A stretch of 44,235 bases of DNA from Lentisphaerota bacterium. GTDB taxonomy: Bacteria > Verrucomicrobiota > Kiritimatiellia > PWTM01. This document shows positions 16,696 through 24,676 of this stretch, in pieces (the first letter of the stretch is position 1; each line of letters starts with the position of its first letter). The stretch covers positions 1-44,235 of the forward strand of contig VGWF01000019.1 in NCBI GenBank assembly GCA_016873715.1. Reading direction: 5' to 3'. Below the pieces are notes generated by a model. The model was not told where the DNA came from. It ran no database searches and saw nothing but the letters and a program-made list of their open reading frames with translations. The position numbers and the translations under genes were made by a program.

Positions 16696-19284
16696 CTATT
16701 CCTTGCGCGGGATCTGCAGCAGCTTCACCTCCCACGGGCCGAACGCCTCGCGGCGGTCGAGTCCGGGGCGGCGGAGGGTGGCGGCGTGGGGGGTGGAGGA
16801 GGCGTTGACGGCGATGACCGCCTCGCGGCCGTCGGGGGCGCGGAAGGCGCCGAGCGCGAGACGCCCGGGCGGATCGGCGACGGGCGGCGGCAGCGAGACG
16901 CCCATCTGGAGGAACGGCCGGCCCTCGCCGTGGTAGAGCGCGACCCACTGGCGGTAGAGATCGTGCTGCGGCGGCAGGCCGTCGCGCATCGGCGCACGCA
17001 CGGCGCCGTCGGCGAGGATCTCCAGGAGGCGGACATCGTCGACCCACACGCGGCCCGCGCCCTCGACGTGGATCATCAGGCGGACGACCTCCGACTCGGC
17101 CGGCGGCTCGATGTCGGCCGACACCTCCCGCCAATCGCCCGGCGCCGGGAACGCGAGACGCCACGAACCGAGCCCCTTGAGATTGTCGCCCAGCGCCGCG
17201 ATGCCGATGGCCGCGGGTCGCGCGAGCGAGCCGGTCTTCATCCACGCCGAGATCCGGTAGCGGCGTCCGGGCACGAGGCCGCCGGGACCGACCGGCACGT
17301 TGCGCGAGACCTGCGTGATGACGCCGTTCGTCGCGTGCTCGATCCGCAGGCTCGCGGCGCCGCCGTGACGGACCTCCGCGTCCCGGGCGGGCCGCCCCGC
17401 GTAGACCCGGTCCTGCCATCCTGCAACGCGGTCCCACCCGGCGGGCGCGGCGCCGGTCCATTCCTCGAAGCCGCCGTGGTCGAACAGCTCCGACGGCTCG
17501 ACCGGCCAGTGCGGCACGAGGTGCGGCATCTGGCCCGACACGATGCAGTGGGCGGTCATGTCGCGGTCGGTCGCGCGCGGGTTGCTCTGAAACAGCGGGA
17601 CGAACTCGTGGTAGACGTGGCCGAAGACCGATTCCACCCGGTGCCCGGCCGCCCGCGGCTTCCCGGCGACCTCGTAGTCGCGGTAGTCCTGGATGCCGAC
17701 CGATTGCAGGAACAGTTCCTGTGGTTCCTCGAAGCCGAGGACGAGGCTTCCGCCGCCCCTGCGAGCCGCCGCGTGGAGTTCCTCCATCTGCCGGTGGGCG
17801 GCCTGCGTGTCCCAGAGGCCCGGGCCCGGCGGATGGCCGTGCGTGGTCGCGCGGCAGTCGCCGCCGCCGTACATCGCCGCGCCGACGACCTGGTCGATCT
17901 GGAACATCTCCGCGCCGCGGCGGACCGAGCCCTCGGCGATCGAGGCGAACCACGCGCGCGTCCACGGGTCGCCGCGGCAGAGCGTCGCGGCCTCGCCGCC
18001 GACGTACCAAGGCGAGTTCGCGGTCTGAAACGCACCGTCCCGCTTCACGATCGCATGCGGCGCGGCCTCCCGCGTGAAGCGTTCGCGGCCGTCCCATTCG
18101 AACGTGCCGTCCGGCCGCTTCGAATAGGTCAGGCACCACTGGTAGCCCGACGGCCACAGGAAGACGTGTCCGCCGGCGCGGCGCACGGCATCGACGCAGC
18201 GCTTGAAGCCCTCTTCGGACGGATACGGCGGGAAGTAGTCCGGCGGCGCCCACGTGCCGACGCCCTCCCAGCCCCAGAAGGTGACGATCAGCGGCACGCC
18301 GGGGAAGTGCTTCTTCCAGTAGCCTTCGAGCCAGCCCTCGATCCGTTCCGGACGCGCGAGCGCGTCGCGCGAGAACCGCACCTGCGCCGGGCCGTCGCGC
18401 AGCCACGCGGGCAGATCGTCGCGGAGGTCGAACGTGCGCGCGCACCATGGCTGCGCGAGCGCCCAGGTCTTGTAGAGCGCCGCCGCGTCGCGCCAGTCGG
18501 CCGGCGCGCCGTCCGCGCCGCCGAAGACGCCGGCGACGACCGGGAACGCGGGGTCGATCGGGGTGGCGAGGTCGTGCAGCATCGGACGCGCCCACGCCAG
18601 CGCGAGGCCTTCGCCGGTGCGCGTCGCCGCGAGCGATTTCGGATGGCCGGCGGGGTCCTCGCTCCACGTGACCAGACCGCCGCGCGGGCCGTAGGCGCAG
18701 CCGAACTGCGCCGCGAGCGAGCCCGGCTGGTTGGCCGAAACCGTGGTCCCCGGCTTCCACTGGTGCGGCCGATCGAAGACGCCGCCCTTGGTGGTGCCGA
18801 GCACGAGCCGGTCGCCGGCGCCGTCGCCCTCCAGCGGCGCGCCAACGGGGAGGATCGGGTGCGTCACGCGCTCGACGACGACGCCCGCGCCGCCCTCGAC
18901 GCGGATCCGGAAGCGGAAGAAGCCCGGCGCCGCAGGCTCGACGCTGCAGACCGCCGCGAGGTCGAGTCCGCCGAGGCGCTCGTAACGGAACGTGACGCCC
19001 GCGGCCGACGCCTCGCGCCGCACCGCGCCCGCCTCGCGCGCGGACAGTTCGAGCGGCTTCGCGCGGTCGCCGCCCGGCGGGATCACCGTCAGCCGGAACG
19101 GCGTCACCGTCGCCCCGCCCCGCCACGGCACGGCCTCCGCGCCCGCCAGCCGCGCGATGGCGCCGCCGGCCGGATCGAACGCGAGCCCGGCCGCGCCGCT
19201 GCGCAGTTCCACCATCTCCGCCCCTGCCGCCGTGGCGGCGAGCAGGAGCCCGGCGATTCCTCGGGCAGGCGCGGGGAAAGACAT
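16696..19284 (-). CDS. Exported DUF6259-type putative glycoside hydrolase
   Basis: An 862-residue protein with a signal peptide (MSFPAPARGIAGLLLAATAA). An N-terminal beta-sandwich region (about 25-260; VELRSGAAGLAFDPAGGAIA) precedes a TIM-barrel-like centre with PLIVTFWGWEGVGTWAPPDY, GGHVFLWPSGYQWCLTYSK and EMFQIDQVVGAAMYGGGDC. A carbohydrate-binding-like beta domain follows (about 615-770; GRRYRISAWMKTGSLARP to GRVWVDDVRLLEI), then a C-terminal beta domain. This layout fits the DUF6259 family found in PVC bacteria and Bacteroidota, probably a glycosidase of unassigned specificity; likely catalytic acids include the Asp of FQIDQ and the Glu of GFEEPQE, but this is inferred. The start at 19284 gives the signal peptide and lies seven bases after a -10-like box. 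Confidence 0.68.
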   Translation of the reverse strand: MSFPAPARGIAGLLLAATAAGAEMVELRSGAAGLAFDPAGGAIARLAGAEAVPWRGGATVTPFRLTVIPPGGDRAKPLELSAREAGAVRREASAAGVTFRYERLGGLDLAAVCSVEPAAPGFFRFRIRVEGGAGVVVERVTHPILPVGAPLEGDGAGDRLVLGTTKGGVFDRPHQWKPGTTVSANQPGSLAAQFGCAYGPRGGLVTWSEDPAGHPKSLAATRTGEGLALAWARPMLHDLATPIDPAFPVVAGVFGGADGAPADWRDAAALYKTWALAQPWCARTFDLRDDLPAWLRDGPAQVRFSRDALARPERIEGWLEGYWKKHFPGVPLIVTFWGWEGVGTWAPPDYFPPYPSEEGFKRCVDAVRRAGGHVFLWPSGYQWCLTYSKRPDGTFEWDGRERFTREAAPHAIVKRDGAFQTANSPWYVGGEAATLCRGDPWTRAWFASIAEGSVRRGAEMFQIDQVVGAAMYGGGDCRATTHGHPPGPGLWDTQAAHRQMEELHAAARRGGGSLVLGFEEPQELFLQSVGIQDYRDYEVAGKPRAAGHRVESVFGHVYHEFVPLFQSNPRATDRDMTAHCIVSGQMPHLVPHWPVEPSELFDHGGFEEWTGAAPAGWDRVAGWQDRVYAGRPARDAEVRHGGAASLRIEHATNGVITQVSRNVPVGPGGLVPGRRYRISAWMKTGSLARPAAIGIAALGDNLKGLGSWRLAFPAPGDWREVSADIEPPAESEVVRLMIHVEGAGRVWVDDVRLLEILADGAVRAPMRDGLPPQHDLYRQWVALYHGEGRPFLQMGVSLPPPVADPPGRLALGAFRAPDGREAVIAVNASSTPHAATLRRPGLDRREAFGPWEVKLLQIPRKE

Positions 19285-19291
19285 GCTCGCG

Positions 19292-19320
19292 ATGCTGCGG
19301 GGCGTCCCGAACGCGGTCAA
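19292..19320 (-). promoter_or_regulatory. Putative promoter of the DUF6259-type gene, leaderless type
   Basis: On the minus strand TTGACC (19320-19315) and CAGCAT (19297-19292) are spaced by 17 bases. The -10 ends seven bases before the ATG. The -35 is strong and the -10 weak. Confidence 0.4.
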
Positions 19321-19346
19321 GCCGATTGCGTCCCATTCCCCGGTCG

Positions 19347-19416
19347 GGGGCGCATCTCCGGTTCATGGACCTGATCCTGCGGGCGGCTTCGCTGCACAGG
19401 ACCGGAGATGCGCCCC
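19347..19416. repeat. Inverted repeat, 15-bp perfect arms
   Basis: GGGGCGCATCTCCGG (19347-19361) is exactly complementary to CCGGAGATGCGCCCC (19402-19416), with a 40-base loop. A diverged copy of the right arm and flank is at 19556-19585. Confidence 0.65.
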
Positions 19417-19463
19417 TCCGGCCATCACCCCGCGCAAGATCGGCGGTGGCCCCGCAGGGTAGT

Positions 19464-19525
19464 CATCACGCTCCGCGTGATGGTAATCCGGATTGCGAAG
19501 ATGTCCTCACGCGGAGCGTGAGGAC
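19464..19525. repeat. Pair of related REP-like hairpins
   Basis: CATCACGC-TCC-GCGTGATG (19464-19482) and GTCCTCACGC-GGA-GCGTGAGGAC (19503-19525) are perfect hairpins with three-base loops. They share the core TCACGC/GCGTGA and are in opposite loop orientation, like paired REP elements. Confidence 0.7.
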
Positions 19526-19622
19526 TACGTTGGCACCCGCCCCCGGCCGTCACCCTGCGCAGGACCGGAGAGGCGCACCCCCGGTCGGCGGGGCCGCCGC
19601 CCCTCCCTTTCCCGGCCGACCC

Positions 19623-19666
19623 GGTCTTACATCTGATGATGCGATCGCATCATCAGATGTAAGACC
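19623..19666. repeat. 44-bp perfect palindrome centred on GCGATCGC
   Basis: Each 22-base arm is the exact complement of the other with no loop; the left arm runs GGTCTTACATCTGATGATGC (19623-19642) and the centre is GCGATCGC (19641-19648). It is lower in GC than its surroundings. It could be cut as a cruciform, bound as an operator or terminate transcription in both directions, but there is no T-run. Confidence 0.85.
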
Positions 19667-19707
19667 CGGAGGAGGGTCGGAGCGCTCTTCGCCCTGCTTC
19701 GTGGGGC

Positions 19708-21099
19708 TCAGTACACCGCGAGGCGGCGGATGCGGGGGGTGCCGCGGGCGCGGGCGACGACGAGGCGGACGGCGGCGACCTCGACCGGATCGAAGGCGTG
19801 CAGGCGGCGGTGGCCGACCGACTGTCCCGCCGCGAGCGGCTTCCACGTGTCGGCGCCGACGTGGCCCTCGACGCGGTACTCGCGGATGCGTTCGCCGTGC
19901 GCGATGTCCTCGGCGATCGACACCCGCTCCACGCGCGCCGGCTTCGGCAGGCGCACCTCGATCGAATCGCCGTCGCCCGCGCCGGCGGCCGCCTCGCGCC
20001 CGTAGCGCGCCTGCACCGCGCGGCCGAACTCCGCGAGACGCACCGCGTCGGGTTCCGGCAGGCGGCCCTTCGGGTCGACGACGGCGCCGACGGTGAAGAC
20101 GCTGTTGCGGCCGACGGACTGCTCGTACATCCGAAGAAGGGTCTCGACCGGCTCGATCCCCTTTTCGCGGTCCGGGCGCCAGAGCCAGTCGTGGACGCCG
20201 TTCGTCCCGCGCAGCGGCACGTCGACCATGCCGGGCGACCACACCGTGCCGTCGGGATCGCCGGAGGCGAGGAGCGGCTTCCACGCGGCCGCGTTGTGCG
20301 ACACCTCGCCGCCGGGCATCGTCGCCCAGCACGGGTCGCCGGCGAATCCCTTCTCGTTGCCGATCCAGCGGTGGTCGGATCGCTGCCGCGAGTGATAGAA
20401 GACGGAGTCCGGCTGGTGCTTCTCGAAGATGGGCAGCACGTCGGGGCCGTCCTCGGCCGGCGTCTTCACGCCCGCGTCGTACCAGATCTGCACGAGCGGG
20501 CCGTAGCGCGAGCAGAGTTCCTCGGTCATCCGCTCCGAGGCGCGGCAGAAGGCCTTCTGCTTCTCCGTCCCCCGCCCCGCGCCCCCATCGACGTAATGGC
20601 CCCACGCGGTCCACCACGCATTCCGGTGCGTGCTGAAATAGATCCCGGGCAGGAGGTCCGCGCGCCGGCAGGAGGCGACGAAGTCCGCGACGACATCGCC
20701 CTTGCCGCCGCGCCACTTCGCCTGGCGGAGGCCGTAGGGATAGGCGTCGCTCTGCCACTGGAGGAAGCCGTTGAAGTGCGTCGCGGTGAAGACGGCGTAG
20801 CGTGCGCCGGCGGCCTTCGCGGCGGCGGCCCACGCGTCGGTGTCGAGCGCCTCCGGGTTGTAGAGGCTGGGATCGAACGTCGTTCGGATCTCGTTGTTCG
20901 GCGCGAAGGCCCCGGCGGCGACGGGCATGTCGAAGTGGAAGATGACGCCGACCTCGCACTGCTGCCAGCGCAACTGCGCCGGCGTCGGACGCGGGCCGGC
21001 GGCCGCGTCGTCCGCGCCGCGCGACGTCCAGCCGCCCGCGAGCCAGGCCGCGCCGGCCGCGCCCTGTCCGAGGAATCTCCTGCGCGATGACGCCGTCAT
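19708..21099 (-). CDS. Alpha-L-fucosidase, GH29, Tat-exported
   Basis: A 463-residue protein. The N-terminus (SSRRRFLGQGAAGAAWLAGG) is a twin-arginine signal. The GH29 barrel shows FTATHFNGFLQWQSDAYPYG (family KHHDGF-like region) and the nucleophile Asp D208 in VQIWYDAG. The C-terminal 100 residues (about 365-463) form an F5/8-type beta domain (RVERVSIAEDIAHGERIREY). GH29 enzymes remove L-fucose from host or algal glycans; the ATHFNGF in place of KHHDGF places it in a divergent subfamily. A strong ribosome site (GGGAGG) precedes the ATG. It is divergent from the GH109 gene, with which it shares a 188-base intergenic region holding a promoter for each. Confidence 0.85.
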   Translation of the reverse strand: MTASSRRRFLGQGAAGAAWLAGGWTSRGADDAAAGPRPTPAQLRWQQCEVGVIFHFDMPVAAGAFAPNNEIRTTFDPSLYNPEALDTDAWAAAAKAAGARYAVFTATHFNGFLQWQSDAYPYGLRQAKWRGGKGDVVADFVASCRRADLLPGIYFSTHRNAWWTAWGHYVDGGAGRGTEKQKAFCRASERMTEELCSRYGPLVQIWYDAGVKTPAEDGPDVLPIFEKHQPDSVFYHSRQRSDHRWIGNEKGFAGDPCWATMPGGEVSHNAAAWKPLLASGDPDGTVWSPGMVDVPLRGTNGVHDWLWRPDREKGIEPVETLLRMYEQSVGRNSVFTVGAVVDPKGRLPEPDAVRLAEFGRAVQARYGREAAAGAGDGDSIEVRLPKPARVERVSIAEDIAHGERIREYRVEGHVGADTWKPLAAGQSVGHRRLHAFDPVEVAAVRLVVARARGTPRIRRLAVY

Positions 21100-21126
21100 G
21101 CGGTCCTCCCGGTCCGGTTTGCGCCA

Positions 21127-21155
21127 AGGCTATGCGCGCATCCCGCGCACGGCAA
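21127..21155 (-). promoter_or_regulatory. Putative promoter of the GH29 gene
   Basis: On the minus strand TTGCCG (21155-21150) and TAGCCT (21132-21127) are spaced by 17 bases. The leader is about 20 bases and includes a GGGAGG ribosome site. Confidence 0.45.
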
Positions 21156-21201
21156 TTCCGATCGGAGCCCCGTAATCCGCCACGTTGTGAACATTTCGGC
21201 G

Positions 21202-21230
21202 TTGACGCGGCCGGGGGCCGGGAGTATGTC
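21202..21230 (+). promoter_or_regulatory. Promoter of the GH109 gene
   Basis: TTGACG (21202-21207) and TATGTC (21225-21230) are spaced by 17 bases, followed by a leader of about 50 bases with a GGGGTGA ribosome site before the ATG at 21288. Confidence 0.6.
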
Positions 21231-21287
21231 CGGCGGAGTGCGCGGAAGGGCCGCGCGTGCGGAGCGACCGAACCACGGGGTGAGACC

Positions 21288-22640
21288 ATGGAGCGACGGG
21301 ATTTCCTTCGGACGGCGATGGGCGTGGGCGCGGGGCTGGTGGCGGGCGGGTGCGCGTCGGTGACCGGCGCGGCGCCGGCGGCCGGATCCGGCGTGGCGAA
21401 CATGAAGACCGCGCCGCTGCAGACGGTCCGCGTCGGCTTCATCGGCGTCGGCGCGCGCGGCAGCGGCCACGTCGGCGACTACCTCAAGCTCGACGGCGTC
21501 GAGGTGAAGGCGATCTGCGACATCCACGAGCCCGCGGCCGCGGCGGCCAAGGCGCGCGCGGAAAAGGCCGGCAAGCCGGCGCCGGAGCTCTACACGAAGG
21601 GGCCCGAGGACTACCGCCGCATGTTGGAGCGGACGGATCTCGACATGGTCGTCATCGCCACGCCGTGGGAGCTTCACGCGCCGCAGGCCGTCGCGGCGAT
21701 GAAGGCCGGCAAGCATGCGTTCACCGAGGTGCCGGCCGCGCTGACGGTGGACGAGTGCTGGGAACTGGTCGACACCTCCGAGCGGACGCGCCGCCACTGC
21801 ATGATGCTGGAGAACGTCTGCTACGGCCGCGAGGAGTTGATGGTGCTGAACATGTGCCGGATGGGCGTGTTCGGTGACCTGCTCCACGGCGAGGCGTCCT
21901 ACATCCACGAACTGCGCGGGCAGATGAACCAGGTCGAGCGCGGCACCGGTTCGTGGCGCACGCTGCACTACGCGAAGCGCAACGGCAACCTCTACCCGAC
22001 GCACGGGCTCGGGCCCGTCGCGCAGTACATGAGCATCAACCGCGGCGACCGCTTCGACTACCTCTCGTCGGTCGCCTCGCCCGCCCTCGGCCGCGCCGCC
22101 TTCGCGAAGGCGAAGTTCCCGCCGGACCACAAGTGGAACCGGATCGCGACGTGGAACTGCGGCGACATGAACACGACGATCGTGAAGACCGCGCTCGGAC
22201 GCAGCCTGATGATCCAGTGGGACGAGACCTCCCCGCGCCCCTACAGCCGCCTGAACCTCATCCAGGGCACCAAGGGCACGTTCGCCGGATTCCCGAACCG
22301 TCTCGCGATCGAAGGCAAGACGCCGAACACGCACGCGTGGGTCGAGGGCGACGCGCTGAAGCCCTACTTCGAGGAGTTCGACCACCCGCTGTGGAAGCGG
22401 ATGAGCGAGGCGGCGAAGGGCGGCGGCCACGGCGGCATGGACTTCATCATGAACTGGCGCATCGCCTACTGCCTGCGCAACGGCGAGCCGCTGGACCAGG
22501 ACGTCTACGACGCCGCAAGCTGGTCGGTCATCGGGCCGCTGAGCGAGAAGTCCGTCGCGAACCGCAGCGCGTCCGTCGACGTCCCCGACTTCACCCGCGG
22601 GCGGTGGAAGACCACCCCGCCGCTGGGCATCGTTTCGTAG
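21288..22640 (+). CDS. Gfo/Idh/MocA-fold glycosidase, GH109-like, Tat-exported
   Basis: A 450-residue protein. A twin-arginine signal (MERRDFLRTAMGVGAGLVAG) is followed by a possible lipobox Cys (GGCAS, C22). The Rossmann domain begins with VRVGFIGVGARGSGHVGDYL, and the family features EVPAALTVDECWELVDTSER, MMLENVCYGREELMVLNMC and LLHGEASYIHELRGQMN closely match GH109. These enzymes use bound NAD+ to cleave alpha-N-acetylgalactosamine by an oxidation-elimination route. A stand-alone sugar oxidoreductase is the alternative, but the Tat signal and the EVP region favour GH109. The divergent fucosidase next door suggests joint action on fucosylated, GalNAc-containing glycans such as mucins. Confidence 0.87.
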   Translation: MERRDFLRTAMGVGAGLVAGGCASVTGAAPAAGSGVANMKTAPLQTVRVGFIGVGARGSGHVGDYLKLDGVEVKAICDIHEPAAAAAKARAEKAGKPAPELYTKGPEDYRRMLERTDLDMVVIATPWELHAPQAVAAMKAGKHAFTEVPAALTVDECWELVDTSERTRRHCMMLENVCYGREELMVLNMCRMGVFGDLLHGEASYIHELRGQMNQVERGTGSWRTLHYAKRNGNLYPTHGLGPVAQYMSINRGDRFDYLSSVASPALGRAAFAKAKFPPDHKWNRIATWNCGDMNTTIVKTALGRSLMIQWDETSPRPYSRLNLIQGTKGTFAGFPNRLAIEGKTPNTHAWVEGDALKPYFEEFDHPLWKRMSEAAKGGGHGGMDFIMNWRIAYCLRNGEPLDQDVYDAASWSVIGPLSEKSVANRSASVDVPDFTRGRWKTTPPLGIVS

Positions 22641-22814
22641 CGGACCGCGGCGCACGCCCCGCCGCCCGTCCCCGGGGCCGTCATCAACGACAACCGGGTC
22701 CCCGGGCGCGGGCCGGGGGGCGGCCGCCTGGAACAGCCCGACACCCGGGTCGGTCCCGGAGCCCCGGCTTCACCGCCGCCAGGCCGTCCGCCGATCCCTC
22801 CCGGCCGGTCGGGA

Positions 22815-22843
22815 TTGTGCGCCGCGGGCGGACGCGCCATTCT
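22815..22843 (+). promoter_or_regulatory. Putative promoter of the GH20-like gene, leaderless type
   Basis: TTGTGC (22815-22820) and CATTCT (22838-22843) are spaced by 17 bases. The -10 ends six bases before the GTG at 22850, the same arrangement as at 2976 and 6486. Confidence 0.4.
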
Positions 22844-22849
22844 TCCGCC

Positions 22850-24676
22850 GTGCCGGACGGCTTTCCCATCCTGCTGCCCGCGCCGCGCCGGGTGCGCCCC
22901 GTCGGCGGCTCTTTCCGCATTCCGGACCGGCCGCGCGTCGACGCGCCCGACGGCTGCACGCGCGCGCGCGACGCGTTCGTCCAAGCCTTGGAAGAACCCG
23001 GCGCCATGGTTTCCAAGGATTGGAAACCCTCCGGCACGGTTGCCGCAACGCTCGCCCTCGATCCCGCCGCCGCGTCCCCGCCGGAGGGGTACCGCCTCGT
23101 CGTCGCGCCGGACGGCGTCCGCGCCGCCGCGCCGGACGAGGCCGGCCTCCTGCGCGCCGCCGCGACGCTGCGGCAGATTGTCCGCGCCTCCGGCCGCACG
23201 CTGCCGTGCGCGGAGATCGATGACGCCCCCGCCTTCCCCGTTCGCGGCGTCCTCCTCGACATCAGCCGCGACAAGGTGCCGGCGATGGACACGCTCCGCG
23301 GCGTCGTGGCCCTCCTCGCGGAGCTGAAGTTCAACCGGCTCGAGCTCTACACCGAGCACACCTTCGCCTACCGCGCGCACCCGGAGGTCTGGGCGGAGGC
23401 GAGCCCGGTCACGCCGGACGAGATCCGCACGCTCGACGGCTGGTGCCGCGACCTCGGCATCGAGCTGGTCCCGAACCAGAACTCGTTCGGCCACATGGAG
23501 CGCTGGCTCCGCCATCCGCGCTACGCCCCGCTGGCCGAGGCGCCGGACGGCTGGGTGCCGCCGTGGGGCGGGCCGCGACGCGGACCGTCCACGCTCGATC
23601 CGGCGAATCCGGCGTCGCTGGACCTCGTCCGCGGACTCTACGACGCGTTGCTCCCCTGCTTCACGAGCCGCACCTTCAACCTCAACTGCGACGAGACGTG
23701 GGAGCTCGGCCAGGGCCGGAGCCGCGCGCGCTGCGAGGCCGTCGGACGCGGCCGCGTCTACCTCGAGTTCCTGCTCGCCCTCCATGCCGATGTCCGCGCC
23801 CGCGGCTTCGTCGCGCAGGCGTGGGGCGACATCGTTCACCAGCACCCCGACCTGATCCCGGAGCTTCCGCGCGACCTGGCGATGCTCGAGTGGGGCTACG
23901 AGGCCGCGCACGACTTCGACGGCCGCTGCGCTCGCTTCGCCGCCGCGGGCGTTCCGTTCCTCGTGTGTCCCGGGACGTCGACGTGGAACTCCGTCGCCGG
24001 CCGCTGGACCAACGCGCTCGGCAACCTCGCCGCGGCGGCGCGGGCCGGGCTCGCACGCGGCGCGCAGGGCTACCTCGTCACCGACTGGGGCGACGGCGGC
24101 CACTGGCAGCCCTGGCCCGCGAGCTGGCTGCCCCTCGCGGCGGCCGCCGCATGCGCGTGGAGCGGCGCGCCGCCCGCCGAACCGGACCTCCTGCGCGCCG
24201 CCGATGTGCACATCTTCCGCGACGAGGCCGGCGCGGCCGCGACGATCGCCCGCGACCTCGCCGACGCATACCGGCTTGCCGGCCGCGAGCCGGACAACGC
24301 CAGCCAGCTCTTCAAGTGGCTCCAGCCGGACGTGCCCGAGGCGCTGCGGACCGGCCTCGATCCCGCCCGCATCCGCGCGGCCGGGGAGCGGATCGGCGCG
24401 ATCGCCGCGCGGCTGTCGCGGCTGAGCCTGCGGCGCGACGACGCGGCGCAGGTGCGCGACGAGCTCGCCCAGGCCGCGCGCCTCCTGCGCCTCGGCGCGG
24501 AACGCGGCGCGGCGCTCTGCGAGGGACGTCCCGATGCCGACGCGCGCGCCGCGATCGCGCCGGATCTGCGCGCCGCCGCGGACGAACACCGCCGTCTGTG
24601 GCTCCTCCGCAACCGACCCGGCGGCCTGCGCGACAGCGTCGCGCGGATGGAGGCGCTGCTGCCGGCTTGCGATTGA
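22850..24676 (+). CDS. GH20-like beta-N-acetylhexosaminidase family protein
   Basis: A 608-residue protein. An N-terminal GH20b-like domain (about 1-125; PILLPAPRRVRPVGGSFRIP) leads into a barrel with GVLLDISRDKVPAMDTLRGV, ELKFNRLELYTEHTFAYR, LVPNQNSFGHMERWL and the paired acids D281-E282 in NLNCDETWELG, the usual substrate-assisted Asp-Glu pair of GH20. The C-terminal 150 residues are helical. No signal peptide is visible from the GTG at 22850, which is chosen because it lies six bases after a -10-like box; another in-frame GTG at 22817 would not add one. It may act on imported oligosaccharides in the cytoplasm. Residues about 44-61 are encoded by a palindromic insertion (22980-23028). Confidence 0.78.
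   Translation: MPDGFPILLPAPRRVRPVGGSFRIPDRPRVDAPDGCTRARDAFVQALEEPGAMVSKDWKPSGTVAATLALDPAAASPPEGYRLVVAPDGVRAAAPDEAGLLRAAATLRQIVRASGRTLPCAEIDDAPAFPVRGVLLDISRDKVPAMDTLRGVVALLAELKFNRLELYTEHTFAYRAHPEVWAEASPVTPDEIRTLDGWCRDLGIELVPNQNSFGHMERWLRHPRYAPLAEAPDGWVPPWGGPRRGPSTLDPANPASLDLVRGLYDALLPCFTSRTFNLNCDETWELGQGRSRARCEAVGRGRVYLEFLLALHADVRARGFVAQAWGDIVHQHPDLIPELPRDLAMLEWGYEAAHDFDGRCARFAAAGVPFLVCPGTSTWNSVAGRWTNALGNLAAAARAGLARGAQGYLVTDWGDGGHWQPWPASWLPLAAAAACAWSGAPPAEPDLLRAADVHIFRDEAGAAATIARDLADAYRLAGREPDNASQLFKWLQPDVPEALRTGLDPARIRAAGERIGAIAARLSRLSLRRDDAAQVRDELAQAARLLRLGAERGAALCEGRPDADARAAIAPDLRAAADEHRRLWLLRNRPGGLRDSVARMEALLPACD
22980..23028. repeat. Palindromic element inside the GH20-like coding region
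   Basis: TCCAAG-C-CTTGGA (22980-22992) is followed by GGTTTCCAA-GGA-TTGGAAACC (23008-23028), two hairpins sharing TCCAA/TTGGA. They encode QALEEPGAMVSKDWKPS, in frame and without a stop, and this stretch is less GC-rich than the surrounding gene. The arrangement recalls protein-coding palindromic elements such as those of Rickettsia. Confidence 0.65.

Larger units (their letters stand above)
19285..19707. other. Repeat-rich intergenic island (423 bp)
   Basis: No gene is supportable here. The island holds, in order, a promoter for the minus-strand gene, a 15-bp inverted repeat (19347-19416), two related hairpins (19464-19482 and 19503-19525), a partial second copy of the 19393-19422 sequence at 19556-19585, and a 44-bp perfect palindrome (19623-19666). 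It separates two genes transcribed in the same direction. Confidence 0.7.
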
